In this document: positions 17,015-24,228 of the stretch, piece after piece | How positions within the stretch are numbered: position 1 is the stretch's first letter | Layout of the letters: each line of letters begins with the position of its first letter | Assembly: GCA_949296075.1 (NCBI GenBank) | Contig: CASFNG010000001.1 | Coordinates: 1 to 64,000 of the forward strand | Source of the DNA: an uncultured Parabacteroides sp. | GTDB taxonomy: Bacteria; Bacteroidota; Bacteroidia; Bacteroidales; Tannerellaceae | Reading direction: 5' to 3' | DNA length: 64,000 nucleotides | The notes under the pieces: model-generated | Databases searched by the model: none | What the model saw: only the letters and a program-made list of their open reading frames with translations | Told to the model about the DNA's origin: nothing | Position numbers and translations under genes: made by a program

Positions 17015-17943
17015 GAATGGTCTGTCTGTGGCTGCTCGGGATGCTTGGATTGTTGTTTACTTCTTGTGAACATAAGGAATTATGTTATGATCATAGCCAC
17101 TTGGCAGAAGTGGAAGTTATATTCGATTGGAAGAATGCTCCTGAGGCTGATCCGGAATCCATGCGCTTATATCTCTTTCCTGTAGATGGAGGAGAAATGA
17201 TACCTTTCGAGTTCGCGGGCAAGCAGGGAGGAACGTTCAAGATCCAACCGGGACGTTATCGTGCGATTTGCGTGAACAATGACACGGAATCGATCCTATA
17301 TCGTCATTTTGATTCATATGATAGTTTTGAGGCTTACGTGACAGATGCGGCGATGCAGTTACGCTCTATCAGTTTGCCGAGAGCGGAAGCTACGGCAGGG
17401 CAGCGGGCCGGTAACTCGCCAAGTCTTTTGTATAGCGATCATTTGGAGGAGGTCGAATTCTTTAACAAGCGGGGAAAGCAGAGCTTTACGATGTATCCCG
17501 CATCCATGATCTGCCATTATACAGTGGAAATTCGTCATGTGGAGAACCGGGAGTACTTGCCTGAGGGGAATATCTTCTCGACCTTGTCCTCTATGTCGGG
17601 CGGTTGGTTTATGTCTCAAGATCAACCTACTGGTGAGATGGTGGTATTGTCGTTCGATTTGGCTTCGGCGAAGGACAATAGTCTTTTCGGGGATTTCTAT
17701 ACGTTTGGCTATCCGGCAGGCAGCAAGGAGCCTCAACAGTTGGTGATCTACGTCATTATGTCGGATGGAAAGAAGTACTATTATACATTTGATGTGACGA
17801 ATCAGATTCATGATGCGAAAGATCCGAAAGAGGTACATATCGTGATAGATACTCTTCCTCTTCCGATGCCGATTACGAATGGGTCAGGTTTTGACTTGAC
17901 TGTGGATGATTGGGAAACTGTTTATATAGATCTTCCAATGTGA
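17011..17943 (+). CDS. DUF5119 lipoprotein (FimB/Mfa2-like fimbrial component)
   Basis: The 310-residue product has a lipobox (LGLLFTSC, Cys near residue 19) and a domain of the DUF5119 type: a short charged start, then EVEVIFDWKNAPEADPESMRLYLFPVDG, two beta-rich halves, and a C-terminal strand FDLTVDDWETVYIDL. Such proteins resemble the anchor or accessory lipoproteins FimB/Mfa2 of Porphyromonas fimbriae. The gene overlaps the DUF3575 gene by 4 bases (ATGA) and precedes the fimbrillin gene by 78 bases. The C-terminal strand is very like that of the fimbrillin. Confidence 0.78.
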   Translation: MRMVCLWLLGMLGLLFTSCEHKELCYDHSHLAEVEVIFDWKNAPEADPESMRLYLFPVDGGEMIPFEFAGKQGGTFKIQPGRYRAICVNNDTESILYRHFDSYDSFEAYVTDAAMQLRSISLPRAEATAGQRAGNSPSLLYSDHLEEVEFFNKRGKQSFTMYPASMICHYTVEIRHVENREYLPEGNIFSTLSSMSGGWFMSQDQPTGEMVVLSFDLASAKDNSLFGDFYTFGYPAGSKEPQQLVIYVIMSDGKKYYYTFDVTNQIHDAKDPKEVHIVIDTLPLPMPITNGSGFDLTVDDWETVYIDLPM

Positions 17944-18021
17944 TAACGATATATGTATAGTATGTTTACTTACTTATTTAATTATTAATCATTTGTTTAT
18001 TTATTAGTTAAGAGTGTATCT

Positions 18022-19167
18022 ATGAAAAAAGGTTTGTTATTCGTTGCGACAGCGGCATTAGCCTTGTCCGCTTGCTCCAACGATGAGGTTATTGATGTCG
18101 TTAAAGAGGGTGGAATCTCATTCCGTGTATTGTTGGATCGGTCCACAAAGGCTTCCAATGATGCTGGCAATGTGACTACGACGGCCAATATCGCTCCTTT
18201 CAAGGTGCTTGCCTTTAGAGATGGGACGAAAGAATCGGTGATTCCTTTGGCTGACGTGAACAAGGATGGTGCTTCGGGTCTTTATAAGACCGCTACTCCC
18301 TATTATTGGCCTACGCCGTCTACGGCAAAAGTGCAATTCTACGCTTATGCGCCTAACAATCTGGGTGACGTGACGCTTTCGGATGCCGCACAGAAGATCG
18401 AGGCTGAACCTGCGGAAGCTTTGGCGGACCAAAAGGACGTAGTCGTGGCTCATAAGGTAGCGTCGCAATCCACTAAATCAGGTTCCGTCGCTTTACACTT
18501 CAAACATATCTTCTCCCAAATCGAGGTAAAAGCTAAAAATAGTAAAGCAGAACAGATGAAGGTGGAGATCCTTGGGGTGCGTTTGGTGAATGTGAAGACA
18601 AAGGGTACGTTTACTTGGCCTACCGATGAGCTTGATGGTACTTCGAATTTATCTGCCGCTTGGGCTCCGGCTGATGATGAGGGCACCTATTTCTCGAAAG
18701 GCACTTCCGCCATTACTTTGGAGAGTAGTCCTGAAAGGATAATGTTTAACGCAAATAACTTTATGCTGGTGCCGCAGCAACTGACAGCTTGGGCTGGCGA
18801 CGCTTCCACAACGGGCGCTTATTTGTCCGTGTTATGCCGTATCTCCAGTAAGAACGCTGATGGAAGTTACACGTTGCTGTATCCGCAACCTTCCGCTTCG
18901 GACAATAGGGATGGGAAATACGCCTTCTCGGCTACTCCGATCAATACGAATTGGGAGCCGGGTAAGAGATACATCTATACCTTGAACTTCTTTGGTGAGA
19001 ATGGTGGCGGCGGAAAGGTTGATCCGAATCCTACTCCTAACGGTGGCGGTGAGGAGATCGTGAAACCGGGTGGTAATGGCGGTGACCCTGTGGTGGGTGC
19101 CCCGATTACATTTGAGGTTACGGTTGACGAATGGACAGAGGCTCCTGCCGTGAATATTGATTTATAA
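18022..19167 (+). CDS. Fimbrillin family protein (Mfa-like)
   Basis: The 381-residue lipoprotein precursor (ALALSACSNDE, Cys near residue 18) has the two-domain fimbrillin layout: GISFRVLLDRSTKAS, VKVLAFRDGTKE-like strands, YYWPTPSTAKVQFYAYAP (a family hallmark), then FKHIFSQIEVKAKNSK starting the second domain. Near the C-terminus a Gly/Pro/Asn-rich linker (about 328-360) leads to a last strand ITFEVTVDEWTEAPAVNIDL. In FimA/Mfa1-type pili, proteolysis exposes a groove and a C-terminal strand of the neighbour fills it; the separated last strand fits that plan, but which of stalk, tip or minor subunit this is cannot be told. Last gene of the locus. Confidence 0.82.
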   Translation: MKKGLLFVATAALALSACSNDEVIDVVKEGGISFRVLLDRSTKASNDAGNVTTTANIAPFKVLAFRDGTKESVIPLADVNKDGASGLYKTATPYYWPTPSTAKVQFYAYAPNNLGDVTLSDAAQKIEAEPAEALADQKDVVVAHKVASQSTKSGSVALHFKHIFSQIEVKAKNSKAEQMKVEILGVRLVNVKTKGTFTWPTDELDGTSNLSAAWAPADDEGTYFSKGTSAITLESSPERIMFNANNFMLVPQQLTAWAGDASTTGAYLSVLCRISSKNADGSYTLLYPQPSASDNRDGKYAFSATPINTNWEPGKRYIYTLNFFGENGGGGKVDPNPTPNGGGEEIVKPGGNGGDPVVGAPITFEVTVDEWTEAPAVNIDL

Positions 19168-19192
19168 TGTGCCGTTTGACGGCGATATAGCT

Positions 19193-19228
19193 AAAAAGGC
19201 TGCTCCTTGGGAGCGGCCTTTTTTTTGT
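19193..19228 (+). terminator. Terminator of the fimbrial operon
   Basis: AAAAAGGCTGCTCC pairs with GGAGCGGCCTTTTT around a tiny loop, followed by a long T-run. Confidence 0.88.
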
Positions 19229-19286
19229 CACTATCATTTTCTTTTTGGCTACTGGATCGTGGGACACTTGGCCCGGTTTGACGAAT

Positions 19287-19321
19287 AAAAAAGGGATCCT
19301 CTAAAAAGGATCCCTTTTTTT
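19287..19321 (-). terminator. Terminator of the small lipoprotein gene
   Basis: AAAAAAGGGATCC pairs with GGATCCCTTTTTT around TCTAAAAA; with A- and T-runs on either side it can work in both directions. It lies 15 bases past the stop of the minus-strand gene at 19337. Confidence 0.85.
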
Positions 19322-19336
19322 GTGTCTCGGTAGGCA

Positions 19337-19771
19337 TTAAAGCTGGCTCTCGTCGAGAGGTTCCTTGAGCTTGACGTAAGCCTCCCTAAGGCTTCCGCCG
19401 CCTGAGCAATGGTAATAAAGCAATGATTGGTCATCGGCGTCGAAAGAGAGCGTATCGCCTTGCAGGGTCAGGAAGAGGAAGCCGTCGTCGTCGGCCACTT
19501 TCAAGGTATCGCCGTCGGCTGATAGCGTCCCGACGCCCTCGAAGCTGCAAGTAGGCTTCTTGATGTCTATCCGGGAGCGGATGCGCACCTCGGCGGTGGT
19601 ATCCGTCAGGGCGCGGATGCTCACCGCTGTCCAGTCATGCCCTTCAGACCTTTGGGCATATTCTTCCGTCACGTAGTCCCCGATAAAAACATTCTCCTTT
19701 TTCTCTTTTTGGCTGTTTGTCCCACACGAGGCGAGGGCGCAAAGCAGCAGTCCGAACACGAAATTTCTCAT
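19337..19771 (-). CDS. Small lipoprotein of unknown function
   Basis: The 144-residue protein has a clear lipobox (LLCALASCG, Cys near 16) and a Lys/Glu-rich linker (SQKEKKENV). The rest looks like a small beta-barrel or sandwich: repeated TAVSIRALTD, VGTLSADGDTLKVADDDG, FLTLQGDTLSFDADD strands with Gly-Asp turns. I do not recognise a family with confidence; lipocalin-like META/NlpE-type folds look similar. It is monocistronic with its own terminator and is transcribed away from the EamA transporter gene. Confidence 0.75.
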   Translation of the reverse strand: MRNFVFGLLLCALASCGTNSQKEKKENVFIGDYVTEEYAQRSEGHDWTAVSIRALTDTTAEVRIRSRIDIKKPTCSFEGVGTLSADGDTLKVADDDGFLFLTLQGDTLSFDADDQSLLYYHCSGGGSLREAYVKLKEPLDESQL

Positions 19772-20075
19772 CTTTTTGTTTTCGTTTAGTTGGTGATTGA
19801 ATTACTTGAAATACTTTTTGGCGAAATCGCCCGAGGCTTTCCCGGATTGTCGCTGAACGATTTTACCGATTCTCGCGAAAATATGGATTATTTTTGTAAC
19901 GGCGGTCGCTTTGCCCCGTTTCATGGATTTCTACACTCTACTCGGGGCTTGAAGGACGATGAGAAAATAATTTCGTCCTTATCGGATTGGCTGTCCGCTT
20001 TAATCGCTATCTTCGCGCGCCGAGACGAACGGATGGAGCCGTTTGGACGGTTCATTTTGTCAATACTAAATCTAT
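19772..20075 (+). promoter_or_regulatory. Intergenic region with a -7 box for the EamA transporter gene
   Basis: TATTTTTG (19889-19896) is a perfect -7 box; a TTTA 23 bases upstream is a weak -33 candidate. It would give a long leader of about 170 bases before the transporter ATG. A TTG-started open frame (19790-20263) runs through the region but looks spurious. No other structure is evident. Confidence 0.4.
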
Positions 20076-20954
20076 ATGCGCGTTCGACAAGGTTATTACC
20101 ATTTGGTGGCTATCGTGGTGGTGCTGATTTGGGGTACTACCTTTATATCGTCCAAGATATTGATAGAGAGAGGATTCTCTCCTCAGGACATATTTTTCTA
20201 CCGCTTTTTCTTAGCTTATTGCGGGATTTGGCTCTTATCCCCGAGGAGGCTTTTCGCGGATAGCTGGAAGGATGAGCTATACCTCTTGGCTGCCGGCATG
20301 TCGGGAGGCTCCATTTTCTTCTACCTCCAGAATCGGGCCTTGGAGATCACGCAAGCCTCCAACGTGTCGTTCATCATCTGCACCTCACCCCTGCTGACCG
20401 CCGCCTTGACCCTGCTTTGCGTACGGGGCGAACGGGTGAGACGCTCATTCGTGTATGGCTCGATCGCCGCGTTGGTGGGTGTGGGGCTGGTTATCTTTAA
20501 CGGAAGTGTCGTGCTGAAAATATCCCCTCTCGGGGATTTCCTCACCCTGCTCGCCTCCGGGCTATGGGCGGTATATAGCCTGATCGTCCGCAAGGTGGCG
20601 AATCGCTACGCCCCCGTGTTCGTCACCCGCAAGATCTTTTTCTATGGGATGCTGACGATCCTTCCCGCCTTCCTTACCCGCCCGTTGATGACCGATCCCC
20701 GGCTGCTCCTTGAGCCAGCCGTATGGGGCAACCTCCTGTTTCTCGGCTTGGCGGCCTCCTTGGGATGCTTCCTGCTATGGAACATCGTGCTGGAGAAGCT
20801 GGGCACCATCCGTGCCTCCAACTACCTTTACCTGAATCCCTTGGCCACCCTGTTAGGCGCGTTCTTGATCCTGCATGAGCGGATCACGCCGATCGCCTTG
20901 GCTGGTATCGCCTTAGTGCTGATAGGGGTATATCTCGCCACGAAGAAGGGATAA
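20076..20954 (+). CDS. EamA/DMT family transporter
   Basis: A 292-residue inner-membrane protein with ten predicted helices arranged as two EamA repeats. The first repeat begins VVVLIWGTTFISSKILIERGFSP, with FYRFFLAY, and the second begins LGDFLTLLASGLWAVYSLIVRKVA. RASNYLYLNPLATLLGAFLILHERITP near the end is the usual last-helices signature. The family exports amino acids, metabolites or drugs; the substrate is not predictable. It precedes the Crp/Fnr regulator gene by about 100 bases on the same strand. Confidence 0.9.
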   Translation: MRVRQGYYHLVAIVVVLIWGTTFISSKILIERGFSPQDIFFYRFFLAYCGIWLLSPRRLFADSWKDELYLLAAGMSGGSIFFYLQNRALEITQASNVSFIICTSPLLTAALTLLCVRGERVRRSFVYGSIAALVGVGLVIFNGSVVLKISPLGDFLTLLASGLWAVYSLIVRKVANRYAPVFVTRKIFFYGMLTILPAFLTRPLMTDPRLLLEPAVWGNLLFLGLAASLGCFLLWNIVLEKLGTIRASNYLYLNPLATLLGAFLILHERITPIALAGIALVLIGVYLATKKG

Positions 20955-21030
20955 GCCCGGAGGGGGATGGGTTTGAGGCTCCTATGCGTCCATTCAGGTC
21001 ATGTGAGTGAACAGAATGGGTGGTTTTATT

Positions 21031-21047
21031 GTTCTAAATTTAAGAAC
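21031..21047. promoter_or_regulatory. Dyad operator upstream of the Crp/Fnr gene
   Basis: GTTCTAAATTTAAGAAC is a near-perfect dyad with arms GTTCT and AGAAC, ending 10 bases before the ATG at 21058. A further half site, GTTAGAAC read as TTAGAAC, lies at the start codon. Autoregulation by the encoded protein is the simplest reading. Confidence 0.45.
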
Positions 21048-21057
21048 CCAGTTTCCT

Positions 21058-21675
21058 ATGTTAGAACGATACACCTTCAGCGGTTTTTTGGCCTCGAACC
21101 TCCATTTGGAGGAGGAGATCATCCCCTGTTTAGAGAACGGATGCAGGCATCTCCATCTGAAAAAGGGCGATTTCGCCTTGCGGGTAGGCGAGACCTGTCG
21201 GCATAGCTTCTTCGTGGAGCGGGGGCTGTTGAAGCAATATACGATCGACGGGAAGGGAAAGGAGCACGTCTTGTTGTTCGCCCCGGAGCATTGGTTCGCC
21301 GCGAATATCGAGACCGTGCATTTCGGTCGCCCCTCCAATTATTTCATGGAGGCGATGGAGGATACCGACCTGTTGCTGATCGACCAGCCGGTCATCGATA
21401 AGCTATCGGAGAGATACCCTACTTTCCGCGGTTTCAATACCCGGTTGCTTCACGCCCATATCCGTGAGCTCCAGGAACGGGTGACCCTGTTGCTGAGCGC
21501 CAGCGCCGAGGAGCGTTACTTGGATTTCATCGAGCGTTTCCCCTATCTGCCCTTACGAATCTCGCAGATACAGATCGCCGCCTATTTGGGGATCACCCCG
21601 GAGGCGTTGAGCCGGATACGCCGGGAGCTGGCGGAGCGTAACAGCGGTCGGCGGATGATAAAAGGAGGAAAATAA
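21058..21675 (+). CDS. Crp/Fnr family transcriptional regulator
   Basis: The 205-residue protein has an N-terminal cyclic-nucleotide-binding-like beta-roll (about 15-125; LKKGDFALRVGETCRHSFFVERGLLKQY, LLFAPEHWFA) and a C-terminal winged helix (about 140-195; LRISQIQIAAYLGITPEALSRIRREL). It lacks the Cys pattern of oxygen-sensing FNR, so it probably senses something else. I start at the ATG at 21058; a longer frame from 21007 would include the dyad at 21031-21047. It heads a same-strand run of a 4Fe-4S protein, an unknown, a pirin and an acetyltransferase that may be its targets. Confidence 0.87.
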   Translation: MLERYTFSGFLASNLHLEEEIIPCLENGCRHLHLKKGDFALRVGETCRHSFFVERGLLKQYTIDGKGKEHVLLFAPEHWFAANIETVHFGRPSNYFMEAMEDTDLLLIDQPVIDKLSERYPTFRGFNTRLLHAHIRELQERVTLLLSASAEERYLDFIERFPYLPLRISQIQIAAYLGITPEALSRIRRELAERNSGRRMIKGGK

Positions 21676-21780
21676 GATCCCGGCCTCCTCTGTGTCAACC
21701 CGGATCATACAGAGAATTTTGATAGAGAAAAGAAAGGAAAAAACATGATTGTCTATAACATTACCTTAAAATGACGGGAG

Positions 21781-21993
21781 ATGGAAGTGAAAGAGTATTC
21801 AAACGGAGAGATCACGATCGAGTGGAGAGCTGAGAAATGCGTCCATGCGGGTATCTGCGTGCGGATGTTGCCGAACGTATATGGCCCGAAAGCGCGCCCG
21901 TGGATCAAGCCGATGAACGCCACGACCGAGGAGTTGGTGGAGCAGATCGGGAAATGTCCCTCAGGGGCGTTGACTTATCGGAAAAACAGGTGA
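21781..21993 (+). CDS. YjdI-like (4Fe-4S) mono-cluster protein
   Basis: The 70-residue protein belongs to the small divergent 4Fe-4S family typified by E. coli YjdI: ITIEWRAEKCVHAGICVRMLP near residues 11-31, RPWIKP, then GKCPSGALTY near 58-67. The Cys residues are at about 20, 26 and 59; the cluster probably uses these with one more ligand. It could act as an electron carrier, perhaps in a redox or nitrogen-oxide stress response. In E. coli yjdI neighbours the acetyltransferase gene yjdJ, and a YjdJ-like gene lies here three genes on. Confidence 0.85.
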   Translation: MEVKEYSNGEITIEWRAEKCVHAGICVRMLPNVYGPKARPWIKPMNATTEELVEQIGKCPSGALTYRKNR

Positions 21994-22041
21994 TGCCCGC
22001 GTAAATTAACCTACATCAATGTGAGGGCGGGATCGCCTATG

Positions 22042-22049
22042 TAATTTTG
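22042..22049 (+). promoter_or_regulatory. -7 box upstream of the 125-residue unknown
   Basis: TAATTTTG is a perfect -7 box 37 bases before the ATG at 22087; no TTTG -33 box is seen, which fits activator-dependent transcription. AGAAAGGAGAA is the ribosome binding site. Confidence 0.5.
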
Positions 22050-22086
22050 CGTCGTTAAACAAAAAAATGACAGAAAGGAGAACAAG

Positions 22087-22464
22087 ATGGGAAGAAGATT
22101 GGATCTTTTGATCGTGGGAAAAGAAGCGATCGGGCAAGAGGCGCTCATGGAGCGGCCCGGGCATTATCTCTATCTCTCCCACACGGTGGAGAAGGCGATC
22201 GAACGGATGCAGGGGATCAACTTCGATGGCGTGGTGATCAGCTCATCCGTGGATCCGGAGGAGCGTAACCTGCTGAGGAGTATGCTGTCGATCCAGATAC
22301 CGGACGTGATCGTGCGGGAGGTGGAGCGGTTGGACGAGCCCTCGATCGAGACGGTCGTACAGGAGATGGAGCGGGAGATCCGGCAGGCTGAGAGCCCCTC
22401 TTATAATATCGTGGACGATGCCTTTGCCGTGACTTGTCCGCTTTTACGTCGCAAAAGAATATAA
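22087..22464 (+). CDS. Unknown protein, possibly a degenerate receiver-like fold
   Basis: I do not recognise this 125-residue protein. It begins with a beta strand DLLIVGKEA, then alternating strands and helices (HTVEKAIERMQGINFDGVVISSSV, RSMLSIQIPDVIVREVERL), which recalls a response-regulator receiver domain without the phosphoacceptor Asp pocket. The C-terminal part has a Glu-rich helix and ends CPLLRRKRI. It has its own -7 box and a good ribosome binding site, and lies between the 4Fe-4S and pirin genes, 19 bases before the latter, so it is likely cotranscribed with pirin. Confidence 0.7.
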   Translation: MGRRLDLLIVGKEAIGQEALMERPGHYLYLSHTVEKAIERMQGINFDGVVISSSVDPEERNLLRSMLSIQIPDVIVREVERLDEPSIETVVQEMEREIRQAESPSYNIVDDAFAVTCPLLRRKRI

Positions 22465-22483
22465 GGAAAGAAAGGTTTGAACG

Positions 22484-23362
22484 ATGACAATGAAAAAGAT
22501 TGAGTTCGTATTGGCGCCATTCGAGACCCATTGGGTAGGTGATGGCTTTAAGGTGCATAACTTCATCCCCTCCGGTCCCGGATTGGATATGAAACGGATG
22601 GATCCGTTTATCTTGCTGGACTATAACGCCCCGATGAAGGTTCCGGCGCTCAAGCGTCCCGCCGGGGTAGGCGCTCATCCTCACCGGGGATTCGAGACGG
22701 TGACGTTCGCTTACCAAGGCAAGGTGGAGCACCATGACAGCTTCGGAGGCGGAGGTGTGATCGGTTCGGGTGACGTACAGTGGATGACCGCTGCCAGTGG
22801 CGTGCTCCATAAAGAGTTCTACGAGGAGGAATGGAGCCGCAAAGGAGGTACGTTCCAGATGGTGCAGCTCTGGGTGAACCTTCCCGCCAAGGACAAGATG
22901 GGCGAGCCTCGTTATCAGGCGATCAAGAACGAGATGATGGGACGTTACTCGATCGACGGGCAGGGTAGCTTCGTGGAGGTGGTGGCAGGCTCGTACAAGG
23001 GAGTGGAAGGCCCGGCGATGACCTTCAGCCCGGTAGCCCTGATGAACGCGCGCTTGCGGAAAGGGGCTGAGGCCGATTTCTCCTTCCCTGCCGCCTATAA
23101 TACGGCCGCCCTTGTGGTGAGAGGAAGCGCGAAGGTGAACGGTGTGGATGCCCCGACCGACCATTTCGTGAAATTCGCGAATGAGGGAGAGGACTTCACG
23201 GTCGAGGCGGTAGAGGATGACACCATCGTATTGGTGATGAGTGGTGAGCCGTTGCGGGAGCCGATCGCCTCATACGGCCCCTTCGTGATGAACACGAAAC
23301 AGCAGATCCGGGAGGCATTCGATGATTTCAACCGCGGGAAGTTTGGCTATTTGGAGGATTAA
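22484..23362 (+). CDS. Pirin family protein
   Basis: Pirins are bicupin proteins that bind iron; bacterial examples show quercetinase activity or act in redox signalling. The N-terminal cupin has the PHPHRGFETVTFAYQGKVEHHDS metal site (about 62-84, with His ligands) and GDVQWMTAASGVLHKEFYEE. The C-terminal cupin (about 165-265) has the KVNGVDAPTDHFVKF region. At 292 residues it is full length. ATGs at 22484 and 22490 are both possible. The acetyltransferase gene follows after 5 bases. Confidence 0.93.
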   Translation: MTMKKIEFVLAPFETHWVGDGFKVHNFIPSGPGLDMKRMDPFILLDYNAPMKVPALKRPAGVGAHPHRGFETVTFAYQGKVEHHDSFGGGGVIGSGDVQWMTAASGVLHKEFYEEEWSRKGGTFQMVQLWVNLPAKDKMGEPRYQAIKNEMMGRYSIDGQGSFVEVVAGSYKGVEGPAMTFSPVALMNARLRKGAEADFSFPAAYNTAALVVRGSAKVNGVDAPTDHFVKFANEGEDFTVEAVEDDTIVLVMSGEPLREPIASYGPFVMNTKQQIREAFDDFNRGKFGYLED

Positions 23363-23367
23363 GAGAT

Positions 23368-23628
23368 ATGGAAGTAGTACATCGACAGGATTTGCGGCAG
23401 TTCTTCGTGGAGGAGGATGGATTGGTAGCCTATGTGAGCTATAAGATCCACGCGGGCAATTTAGACATCAAGCACACCGTGGTGCCGAAGGAGCTGGGCG
23501 GGCGAGGCATCGCCTCCATGCTCGTGCAGACGGCGTTCGACTATGCCCGCGAGCAGGGGCTAAAGCCTATGGCTACCTGCCCTTACGCGCGCGGCTGGTT
23601 AGAGAAGCATCCGGAATACCGGCCGTAA
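23368..23628 (+). CDS. YjdJ-like small GNAT acetyltransferase
   Basis: The 86-residue protein is a minimal GNAT of the type represented by E. coli YjdJ and human GTLF3B-like proteins: VAYVSYKIHAGNLDIKHTVVPKELGGRGIASMLVQTAFDYA holds the acetyl-CoA loop GGRGIA (about 49-54), and the C-terminus MATCPYARGWLEKHPEY carries the conserved Cys and Tyr-Pro-Arg-like end. The substrate is unknown. It lies 5 bases after pirin and ends the cluster at a strong terminator. Confidence 0.88.
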   Translation: MEVVHRQDLRQFFVEEDGLVAYVSYKIHAGNLDIKHTVVPKELGGRGIASMLVQTAFDYAREQGLKPMATCPYARGWLEKHPEYRP

Positions 23629-23643
23629 TGCCGGCTTTGGATA

Positions 23644-23680
23644 GACGGGAGGAACGGATCGGTTTCTCCCGTTTTTTTAT
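23644..23680 (+). terminator. Terminator after the pirin/GNAT genes
   Basis: ACGGGAG pairs with CTCCCGT, with inner AAC/GTT pairing, and TTTTTT follows. Confidence 0.88.
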
Positions 23681-23752
23681 GTCATAAAGGAGGATTACCC
23701 CTTGCCTTTGTGATCGAAAAAGGCTATTATCGCGTAATAGGAGAGAGAGAAT

Positions 23753-24220
23753 ATGGGAGAGTCGAGCTATTGTTATAAATATCCCCGGCCGGCGGTTACG
23801 ACGGATTGCGTGCTGTTCGGCTTGGAGGAGGGCGAGCTGTCTGTCCTGTTGATCCAGCGAGGGAGAGAGCCCTATAAAGGATGTTGGGCCTTTCCCGGGG
23901 GATTTATGGAGATGGACGAGGATGCCGAGCATGGAGCCTTGCGCGAGCTGAGGGAGGAGACCGGCCTTGAGCCGATGGAGATCAGGCAGCTTGGCGCTTA
24001 TACCGGGGTGGATCGCGATCCCCGCGGACGGGTGATCACGATCGCCTATTATGCCTTGGTGGGGAAGGGTGAGGTGCGTGCCGCCGATGACGCGGCTGCC
24101 GCCCGCTGGTTCCCGATAGGAGAGATCCCACCCTTGGCTTTCGATCACGACCAGATCTTGAGGGATGCGCTGCAAGCCTTGAGAAGGGATGAGCCTCATT
24201 TGTTTAACTCTTTAAGATAA
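23753..24220 (+). CDS. Nudix hydrolase (possible ADP-ribose pyrophosphatase)
   Basis: The 155-residue protein has an intact Nudix box GGFMEMDEDAEHGALRELREETGL (about 45-68): Gly, Glu, then R-E-x-x-E-E, which binds the catalytic metals. It starts like other Bacteroidota Nudix proteins (YPRPAVTTDCVLFG). The box is followed by GAYTGVDRDPRGRVITIAYYALV, a segment common in ADP-ribose- and sugar-nucleotide-type enzymes. The next gene, 8 bases on, is an ADP-ribosylglycohydrolase, which supports ADP-ribose as substrate; this is inference from context. Confidence 0.85.
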   Translation: MGESSYCYKYPRPAVTTDCVLFGLEEGELSVLLIQRGREPYKGCWAFPGGFMEMDEDAEHGALRELREETGLEPMEIRQLGAYTGVDRDPRGRVITIAYYALVGKGEVRAADDAAAARWFPIGEIPPLAFDHDQILRDALQALRRDEPHLFNSLR

Positions 24221-24228
24221 CGGATAGG

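Noticed and set aside
19790-20263. 157-codon plus-strand frame before the EamA transporter
   Set aside because: It starts at a TTG, runs into the transporter gene in another frame and resembles no protein.
22238-23164. 308-codon minus-strand frame over the pirin gene
   Set aside because: It is antisense to a clearly recognisable pirin and is His/Arg/Ser-rich, as is usual for shadow frames.
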